Shown here: piece after piece, positions 39,256 through 44,072 of the stretch | How positions within the stretch are numbered: position 1 is the stretch's first letter | Layout of the letters: the number at the start of each line of letters is the position of its first letter | Source: Acidimicrobiaceae bacterium | Lineage (GTDB): Bacteria; Actinomycetota; Acidimicrobiia; Acidimicrobiales; RAAP-2 | NCBI GenBank assembly: GCA_003155915.1 | Contig: PMFA01000014.1 | Location: forward strand, 84,000 to 128,071 | Direction of reading: 5' to 3' | Length of the DNA: 44,072 nucleotides | Position numbers and translations under genes: made by a program | Notes under the pieces: model-generated | Seen by the model: only the letters and a program-made list of their open reading frames with translations | Database searches by the model: none | What the model was told of the DNA's origin: nothing

Positions 39256-40356
39256 TCAGCCATGGTGCTGACCTTCAAAACCAGTAATCATGCCCTCCAA
39301 CGCGTCTGAAAGGCGTCGGTCGCGATCTCTGGTCGCATGCTGATACCGGAGTGCAGCGGGTGAAGAAGCGTGGCCCGCTCGATGCATCAACTCTGCCGTC
39401 GTAGCTCCGGTGGCCGCGGCGAATGTCAAGCCCGTGTGGCGCATGTCGTGGAGCCGTAGGTCAGGTCGCCCGACAATCAGCCTCGCCCTCTCCCATGAAC
39501 CTTGAAGAGCGTCCCTCGAGAGAATCGAGCCTCCCCTCCCGCTGACTACCAATGACTCAGGATCGCTCGACGTAAATGTCTCAAGATGTTGCATCAGTGA
39601 CTTCATGACAGATCGAGGTACGGAGATTGACCGTCGCCCAGCTGCCGTTTTCGGCAACTTCACAATCTGCCGACCATCCATGCCGAAGGTGCGGCTCTGA
39701 AGAATGCTGATTACACCCTGCCTTAAGTCAACATCCATTCTTCGCAATCCGAGAATCTCGCTTCGTCGCATCTGGCACCAGGTGGCAAGGGGCACAACGA
39801 TTCGGAGATGTTCTGGCATCGCTTCAGACAGAAGTTCGATCTCCTCAGCCGAAGCGATCGGCCTTTCTGCAGCATGCTCTGTTCCGGCGCCCTCGATCTT
39901 GCAAGGCGAGCTTGAAATGATGCCGTCAGTGACAGCGGTTCTCATGATTGACGACAGCAGGCGGTACGCCTTCGATGCCGTGGCAGGGTGGTCCTTCGCA
40001 ATTTCTGCGTGCCAAGAACGGATCTTGGTCGGAGTAAGTCCGGACAACGTTGAAGCTCCGAGCGGCGCGAGCACGTGCATGTCAAGGACATGGCGGTACA
40101 ACTCCACTGTTCGCTCCGCCAGGTGAGTTCTCTGACTCAACCAATCATTGGCGTAATCACATACCGTAACCTCACCCCCGCGAGGATCAATCCATTTGCC
40201 TCTCCGAAGATCCGTTTCCATCGCGGAGAGACAGGCCTGGGCGTCAGCCTTTGTAGCGAACGTTCCCGCCGACTGAACACGTTCGTCTTTCCAGAAGAGG
40301 GCTTGCCAACGACCCGAGGGTCGTTTTCTGACAGATCCAAAGTGACGCCGAGTCAT
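39256..40356 (-). CDS. int: Tyrosine recombinase (island integrase)
   Basis: A 366-residue phage-type integrase. It has an N-terminal arm-binding region (FGSVRKRPSGRWQALFWKDERVQSAGTFATKADAQACL), a SAM-like core-binding domain (YANDWLSQRTHLAERTVELYRHVLDMHV), and a catalytic domain with the first Arg in MRRSEILGLRRMDV, Lys in VKLPKTAAGRRSI, the HxxR box LHDMRH, a second His in GHASSPAAL and the nucleophile Tyr in RYQHA. ATG 40354-40356 gives a normal N-terminus; an in-frame TTG at 40402-40404 would add 16 residues. It lies in the middle of the island and not next to the att site. No excisionase gene was identified. Confidence 0.92.
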   Translation of the reverse strand: MTRRHFGSVRKRPSGRWQALFWKDERVQSAGTFATKADAQACLSAMETDLRRGKWIDPRGGEVTVCDYANDWLSQRTHLAERTVELYRHVLDMHVLAPLGASTLSGLTPTKIRSWHAEIAKDHPATASKAYRLLSSIMRTAVTDGIISSSPCKIEGAGTEHAAERPIASAEEIELLSEAMPEHLRIVVPLATWCQMRRSEILGLRRMDVDLRQGVISILQSRTFGMDGRQIVKLPKTAAGRRSISVPRSVMKSLMQHLETFTSSDPESLVVSGRGGSILSRDALQGSWERARLIVGRPDLRLHDMRHTGLTFAAATGATTAELMHRAGHASSPAALRYQHATRDRDRRLSDALEGMITGFEGQHHG

Positions 40357-40854
40357 CAAGTTCTCGTTCCTTTGTCGTTCCTTGTCCCAAATAGCCAATG
40401 ACAACGGTCGCCAATGTCGCGCAATCGTTCAAGGAACTTGAATCGATGTTTCTGAGGGTCGTGTTCAGTCACCGAGTCTCTTCTCCGATGCAGAAGGCGA
40501 GTCTCACGTTGCTCCTTATAGAGCCGAGATAATTTCGCCCCCTACTTAAGTAGCCACTCATTTTCCGAGTTTCGGGACACAACTTTTGGCGATGAGACCA
40601 CAGAAACTTTTGAATTGTAGGTAGGACAACGATTTTGATGATCACTCAGTGAGCCCGTACGGACGGCTTGGCGCTTCGCGCACGCCGTCCTCGGGCTTTT
40701 GGACCTGGGACGACCAAAGGCCAAGGAAAGAAAGCGTGATGAACTCACATATACGTCAATCAAGGAGCGCCACCTTTGCCTTGACGGGTCGTTCAGCCCA
40801 AGCGCGGAGATAGCGTGAAGTCGAAGAGCGAAGGGACCTGAAATCACACGGACT
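40357..40854. other. Noncoding region of about 500 nt between integrase and esterase genes
   Basis: No gene was found. The region should contain the integrase promoter on the minus strand and the esterase promoter on the plus strand. A strong hairpin at 40652-40700 is listed separately. It is AT-rich in 40530-40640. A short minus-strand frame covering 40542-40922 has a low-complexity, unfamiliar product and runs antisense into the esterase start; I do not accept it. Confidence 0.6.
40652..40700 (+). terminator. Strong terminator-like hairpin with no assigned gene
   Basis: AGCCCG (40652-40657) and GGACGGC (40661-40667) pair with GCCGTCC (40684-40690) and CGGGCT (40692-40697), giving a two-part GC-rich stem followed by TTTT (40697-40700) on the plus strand. 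No plus-strand protein gene precedes it, so it may end a small RNA transcribed from somewhere in 40430-40650, or be an attenuator for the esterase gene. Confidence 0.6.
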
Positions 40855-41751
40855 GTGTCTCGCCGACGACTGCTCTGGTGGCTGGGATCTGGGCTCGCTG
40901 CCGTGGCTGTGGGAGGTGCCACCGCCTACGAACTCGTGGATCACGGGATCCTTCCCGGGAAACAACGGCTAGACGAGCTTGACGGAGCGTGCTCAGTTCC
41001 CGCGCCAACTCTGTCGTTTGCTCCCCTCGGGCCGTCCTTCTCCGATCAATTCTTTTCTTCCGCGCGCGGTCGCTCTGTTGGCTACACGATTGCCTATCCT
41101 CCTGGCCATCAACGTGGCGACCAACTTTCACTTATCGTCGTCCTCCACGGCTACGGCGACAACCATGTCACGGCCCTCAAGGGCATGACTCCCGCCCAGG
41201 CGGTCGCACTGCGACCCCAGCATGAGCCGATGGCCATGGTGACGGTGGACGGCGGAAACGGCTACTGGACCCCGCGTCCCCACGACGACCCGATGGCCAT
41301 GGTGGTGGAGGAACTGATTCCCATGTGCCAGGGGCTGGGTCTCGGCCGCCAACCCCAGCAGATCAAGCTGATGGGCATCTCGATGGGTGGATTCGGTGCG
41401 CTGGCGATAGCCGAGAGCGTGCCGCACCTCATCCACGGAGTGGCGGCGATCAGTCCGGCGATCTGGACGACGTACGACCAGGCCCAAGAAGCAAATCCGA
41501 ACGCGTTCGCCTCTCGACGGTCGTTTGAGCACTACGACGTGATTTCCCACGCAGAAAAGCTCGCGGGACTCCCGTTGAGAGTGGCGGTCGGCACCGACGA
41601 CCCTTTCTTCCCGGGAGTGAAGACATTCGTTGAAGCGGTACCGCATCCCGAAAGAGTCGTGTTCGATTCGGGATGTCACACCAATTCGTTCTTCCTTGCT
41701 CAGGAGCCTCCATCGATCCAGTTTCTATCGAGGTATGTGGTACACGGCTAA
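40855..41751 (+). CDS. Secreted alpha/beta-hydrolase, esterase family (Tat-type signal)
   Basis: A 298-residue protein. It begins SRRRLLWWLGSGLAAVAVGG, a twin-arginine type signal (Arg-Arg then a hydrophobic stretch). The mature enzyme is an esterase D/antigen-85-like hydrolase: SLIVVLHGYGDNH oxyanion region, nucleophile Ser in GISMGGFGA, Asp in GTDDPF and His in the SGCHTNSFF segment. Substrate is unknown; acyl esters at the cell wall are plausible. GC content and codon use are closer to the chromosome than those of the defence genes to its left. The GTG start lacks a clear Shine-Dalgarno. It lies within the island bounds. Confidence 0.82.
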   Translation: MSRRRLLWWLGSGLAAVAVGGATAYELVDHGILPGKQRLDELDGACSVPAPTLSFAPLGPSFSDQFFSSARGRSVGYTIAYPPGHQRGDQLSLIVVLHGYGDNHVTALKGMTPAQAVALRPQHEPMAMVTVDGGNGYWTPRPHDDPMAMVVEELIPMCQGLGLGRQPQQIKLMGISMGGFGALAIAESVPHLIHGVAAISPAIWTTYDQAQEANPNAFASRRSFEHYDVISHAEKLAGLPLRVAVGTDDPFFPGVKTFVEAVPHPERVVFDSGCHTNSFFLAQEPPSIQFLSRYVVHG

Positions 41752-41830
41752 AAGTGGCGGCACAAAGATTAGGTGCGGGTTCGTGTCGCACCGCTGGCGC
41801 AAATGGATCATGGCACGTCAATTCAATCAT

Positions 41831-41836
41831 TAGAAT
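41831..41836 (+). promoter_or_regulatory. -10 element, possible leaderless promoter of the unknown 159-residue protein
   Basis: TAGAAT, then six bases (CGAAGA) and TTG at 41843; a GTG follows at 41846. The spacing equals the other leaderless starts in the window, though a TTG leaderless start would be unusual. Confidence 0.4.
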
Positions 41837-41842
41837 CGAAGA

Positions 41843-42322
41843 TTGGTGACTTCGGATGATGTCGAGATTCCTCAAACTCTCAAGGCCGCCGTGGCCGAGC
41901 GTGAATCGCTTCGCCATGAAATTCTCACGGCAGTCCATGCCATGTCTATCCGTCGCGAGGATCTCAGGCAACGAATAGTTCCAACGACAAAGCTTTGGGA
42001 GCAATCGCGACCACATGCCGACGACAAAGAGGCTGAATTCTTGCGTCTCCACAAATCCTTCCTCGACCTAGCGAAGGCGCTGGGCGAATCTCAGCGTGAG
42101 TCGACCGCGTCAATGAAGGAAGTACCATCTTCGGGCTCGACTCTCAAATTCATTCGTAATCGCGCAACTCCAACTAAGGCACTTCTGCACGAACAGAAGG
42201 TGATTAAGGCACTTCGAAGCGAGTTGAGCGAAGGCTTGATTGAGCGATCCAGGATCTTCGACCAAATTGAGGTTGTCGCCAATCAAATGGAAGCGCTCGT
42301 CAAGGCAGAAACTGCCAACTAG
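41843..42322 (+). CDS. Helical protein of unknown function (island)
   Basis: A 159-residue charged protein without membrane segments or cysteines. It appears to be mostly long helices with coiled-coil character (LKAAVAERESLRHEILTAVHAM, AEFLRLHKSFLDLAKALGESQRE, LIERSRIFDQIEVVANQMEAL). No family was recognised. The start is TTG 41843 or GTG 41846. Lower GC than the chromosomal genes and position within the island suggest horizontal origin. It stands alone, with 143 nt to the convergent gene on the right. Confidence 0.6.
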   Translation: MVTSDDVEIPQTLKAAVAERESLRHEILTAVHAMSIRREDLRQRIVPTTKLWEQSRPHADDKEAEFLRLHKSFLDLAKALGESQRESTASMKEVPSSGSTLKFIRNRATPTKALLHEQKVIKALRSELSEGLIERSRIFDQIEVVANQMEALVKAETAN

Positions 42323-42381
42323 CGACCGTTACTTCGGAATCACACCGAGACGGTGGCCACCTTCCCAAGGTCGTATCCTCC

Positions 42382-42413
42382 AGTCGGAGATTGTGTGGGT
42401 CGGACCTCCGACT
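42382..42413. repeat. Inverted repeat between two convergent island genes
   Basis: AGTCGGAG (42382-42389) and CTCCGACT (42406-42413) form a perfect 8-bp stem with a 16-nt loop, in the 143-nt gap between convergent genes. No T run follows. It might serve as a weak terminator for either strand. Confidence 0.45.
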
Positions 42414-42465
42414 AGAACCCGGACTTGATCTTGAACTTCGTATGGGACACGATTCTGAACGTTGT

Positions 42466-43281
42466 CTAACATCCCAGCGAGAGAGACGAGAGTGGGACCG
42501 TCCTCACATTCGGTCCTGTGGCACTACCAACAGTGAAAGTACCAATGATCGTTACGCCATCGTTTTCGTAAACGGGGATGGTGATGTTTCGATTCTTGCT
42601 GGTCTCATTCCATGTGGCTGCTTCTGAGAGAGATTTCACGTCACCGCCCGAGGCGCAGTTAAGTTCGCGTTGCTCTACATATCCCTGCGTCTTGCCTTGA
42701 TCGACGACGACAGCGATGAGATCCGGTGTGCCTTGCTGGTTCGAGACACCGTACGTCTGTCCATTCGCGTTGACCCCCCATGAGGTCTTGACCTGGTTCA
42801 CGTACGTGACTTGCAATGTCCATGTTGCGTCCGGGCTCGTCTGGATGGTCACTGAATCTACGCCAGCCGTGAGCGGTACGACCTCGCTCGCAGTTCGATA
42901 AATGGACGGACGGGTCAAATCCGTCGCGTCGCAAGTCATGCTGGACCCGTCGGGAAAGTCGAAGGAACCGGCAGTGAGGCACGTCAAAGCGAGTGACACA
43001 TCCGTAGCCGTCGCGGGCGGTGCGCCGATATCAACCGACGCAGTTCCGGTTCGTGTTGCACTTATAACACTGCCGAGGAGAGTGTCGACTGGCGCGCCCG
43101 GAGGAGAAAACAACCCAGAAGCAACGGCGACGCCGCCGGCCACGAGGGTTACACCGAGGAGTACGCCTGTTCCAGTGCGCCAGCGCCAGCGACGTCGCAC
43201 CCGAGGACTGTCCATGACGGTTGCCTTTAGCGCTTCACGCAATGCTCCCGTGAAAACCGGATCCATCTCCATCGTGCTCAT
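42466..43281 (-). CDS. Single-pass membrane protein, probable partner/anti-sigma of the ECF sigma factor
   Basis: A 271-residue protein: a cytosolic N-terminus of about 35 residues ending in basic RVRRRWRWR, one membrane helix (about 37-58, GVLLGVTLVAGGVAVASGLF), and an extracytoplasmic domain of about 210 residues with Thr/Ser/Val-rich beta-type sequence and four cysteines (ALTCLTAG, SMTCDAT, ELNCASGG, final Cys). The gene overlaps the sigma gene by 4 nt, and this topology is that of ECF-associated membrane regulators. No zinc-binding anti-sigma (HxxxCxxC) motif is seen in the short N-terminus, so control may work differently. I do not recognise the outer domain. Confidence 0.65.
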   Translation of the reverse strand: MSTMEMDPVFTGALREALKATVMDSPRVRRRWRWRTGTGVLLGVTLVAGGVAVASGLFSPPGAPVDTLLGSVISATRTGTASVDIGAPPATATDVSLALTCLTAGSFDFPDGSSMTCDATDLTRPSIYRTASEVVPLTAGVDSVTIQTSPDATWTLQVTYVNQVKTSWGVNANGQTYGVSNQQGTPDLIAVVVDQGKTQGYVEQRELNCASGGDVKSLSEAATWNETSKNRNITIPVYENDGVTIIGTFTVGSATGPNVRTVPLSSLSLGC

Positions 43282-43886
43282 CGGCTCGTCTCCTTTGTCA
43301 CGTTCGTGTCGACCTCAAGGTTTCCGAGCGCCGCGGCGATGCGAACCCGCGCACGATGGAGGCGCGTCCGTGCGGCGCCTTCGGTAATGCCCAGGGCAGC
43401 CGCAGCTTGGGCGGGTGAGTAGCGCTCGAACGCGGTGAGCGCGATGAGAGCGGCGTCTGCAGGTGGCAGGGTGCCCATCGCTTCCCGCACCTTTGCGGCG
43501 AGTCGGATCTCTTCAATCGTTTCCAAAGCGAGATCCTCCGAACTTCGCATTTCTGTGGCGCGCGGCAGTGATGCAATAAGTGCTCGATAACGGCGGATTC
43601 CACGAGTCAGATTTCGAGAGATATTTGTGGTGGTGACAAGTAGCCAGGGCAATACCGATCCATCGACCACCCGCACCGACTTCCGACGTCGCCACAGCTC
43701 GAAAAAAGTTGCCGCTACGACGTCCTCCGCGACATGGACGTCGATGGTCATTCGTAGGGCGTGGTGATAAACGCGGTCGCGATGCAGATCGAAGATGACG
43801 GCGAAGGCGTTCCCGTCGTTCTCAAGCGACGCGGCCCAGGCAGCTGACTCTTCTGTTAGTGATCCCACTGCAGAAAATGTCCGCAT
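43278..43886 (-). CDS. ECF-subfamily sigma factor
   Basis: A 202-residue sigma factor with region 2 (AFAVIFDLHRDRVYHHALRMTIDVHVAEDVVAATFFELWRR) and region 4 (MGTLPPADAALIALTAFERYSPAQAAAALGITEGAARTRLHRARVRIAAAL); regions 1 and 3 are missing as usual for group 4. The start is ATG 43884-43886. It is co-transcribed with the membrane protein to its left on the map. Carried inside the island, it probably drives its own operon in response to an envelope cue sensed by that partner. The cue and target promoter are unknown. Confidence 0.88.
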   Translation of the reverse strand: MRTFSAVGSLTEESAAWAASLENDGNAFAVIFDLHRDRVYHHALRMTIDVHVAEDVVAATFFELWRRRKSVRVVDGSVLPWLLVTTTNISRNLTRGIRRYRALIASLPRATEMRSSEDLALETIEEIRLAAKVREAMGTLPPADAALIALTAFERYSPAQAAAALGITEGAARTRLHRARVRIAAALGNLEVDTNVTKETSR

Positions 43887-43952
43887 CGGAGTCAGCGTTA
43901 CACGAACGATCCGGTCGGTCAGTGTCGCATCTCGCGAAAGGCAGATTCCACT

Positions 43953-43970
43953 TATGCCCGCAGTATGCCC
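43953..43970 (+). repeat. Right-end copy of the 18-nt island repeat
   Basis: TATGCCCGCAGTATGCCC, identical and in the same orientation as 36529-36546. It carries ATGCCC twice, 11 bp apart, and lies 81 nt inside the right att core. It is probably an integrase arm-type site. The rest of 43887-44051 holds no gene; a palindrome TCCATCGATGGA is at 43993-44004. Confidence 0.65.
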
Positions 43971-44051
43971 AAGACCCTTTTAGACTGCAATCTCCATCGA
44001 TGGATTCTGCCGTTGATCAGTAGTTTCGCAACTTCCTAAATCTGATTTCAC

Positions 44052-44072
44052 CCACCCTTTCAAGGTGGCGGC
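44052..44072 (+). other. Right attachment-site core (attR), truncated by the window end
   Basis: Identical over 21 nt to 36374-36394 in tRNA-Glu. The sequence upstream of it differs from the tRNA, so homology starts at the anticodon stem, the usual crossover zone of tRNA-targeting tyrosine integrases. The window ends inside the repeat; 21 nt is also a common assembly k-mer length, so the true extent is not known. Confidence 0.7.

Noticed and set aside
40542-40922. Minus-strand frame of 126 codons between integrase and esterase, considered as an excisionase
   Set aside because: No helix-turn-helix was seen, composition is low-complexity, and it overlaps the esterase start antisense.
42323-42465. 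tRNA-like text (ACTAGAACCCGGACTTGATC region) considered as a tRNA remnant
   Set aside because: No cloverleaf can be formed; only an 8-bp inverted repeat is supported.

Overview
The window is a high-GC bacterial contig that most resembles an actinobacterium, probably a deep-branching one such as Acidimicrobiia. The support is a WhiB regulator, a GlnR-type OmpR regulator, a group-1-like sigma factor without a long N-terminal extension, a topoisomerase I with a Lys-rich tail, paired CeoB/CeoC-type TrkA proteins, VKOR, and frequent GTG starts. This is inference from gene content; no 16S gene or other taxonomic marker was seen. The contig starts inside lysS and ends inside a 21-nt repeat of a tRNA-Glu gene.

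Layout. (1) 1-10504, minus strand: a tightly coupled series of genes, many overlapping by 1-4 nt. It runs zinc/manganese ABC transporter (znuA, znuC, znuB), tilS, hpt, folE, folP, a degenerate phosphatase-like gene, folB, folK, a DUF2520 dehydrogenase, panC, coaX and lysS. (2) 10565-14274, plus strand: a Fur/Zur-family regulator, pgeF, and a MurL/MurD2 pair for the alternative D-glutamate route in peptidoglycan synthesis. A Fur-type palindrome lies in the divergent promoter region between (1) and (2). (3) 14301-18872, minus strand: tRNA-Thr, holB, tmk, topA. (4) 19036-22829: a KimA-like potassium permease fused to an OB-fold domain, divergent from two TrkA/RCK genes. (5) 22871-26936: a HAD phosphatase, a primary-like sigma factor, an unknown protein and NAD synthetase. 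(6) 27082-30262: a nitrogen locus with a type II glutamine synthetase carrying a histone-H1-like tail, a type I glutamine synthetase and a GlnR-like regulator. (7) 30259-36180: RidA, an A-type Fe-S carrier, Mrp/ApbC, a Nudix hydrolase, a membrane thioredoxin-like protein with VKOR, WhiB, a single-domain receiver and a CBS/CorC protein. (8) 36239-36419: tRNA-Pro and tRNA-Glu.

From the tRNA-Glu anticodon arm (36374) to the end of the window lies a mobile island of about 7.7 kb. It has a tyrosine integrase, a duplicated att core, helically phased arm-type repeats near both ends, and a left half visibly more AT-rich than the chromosome. Its centre is a three-gene operon (38223-39095, 37452-38213, 36756-37451, all minus): a DprA-like protein, a ComF-like phosphoribosyltransferase and a protein with a HEPN-type R-x4-H motif. 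The first two match the ShosA/ShosT toxin-antitoxin and anti-phage pair. The operon is preceded by a perfect LexA/SOS-type box (39121-39136). An SOS-regulated ShosTA-like system with a third HEPN-like component is the best candidate here for an undescribed system. The right half of the island carries a Tat-type secreted esterase, a helical unknown protein, and an ECF sigma factor with a membrane partner.

A recurring start signature was also seen. A -10-like TANNNT hexamer lies 6-7 nt before the GTG/ATG/TTG of at least eight operon-leading genes, with no Shine-Dalgarno sequence, which indicates leaderless transcripts.
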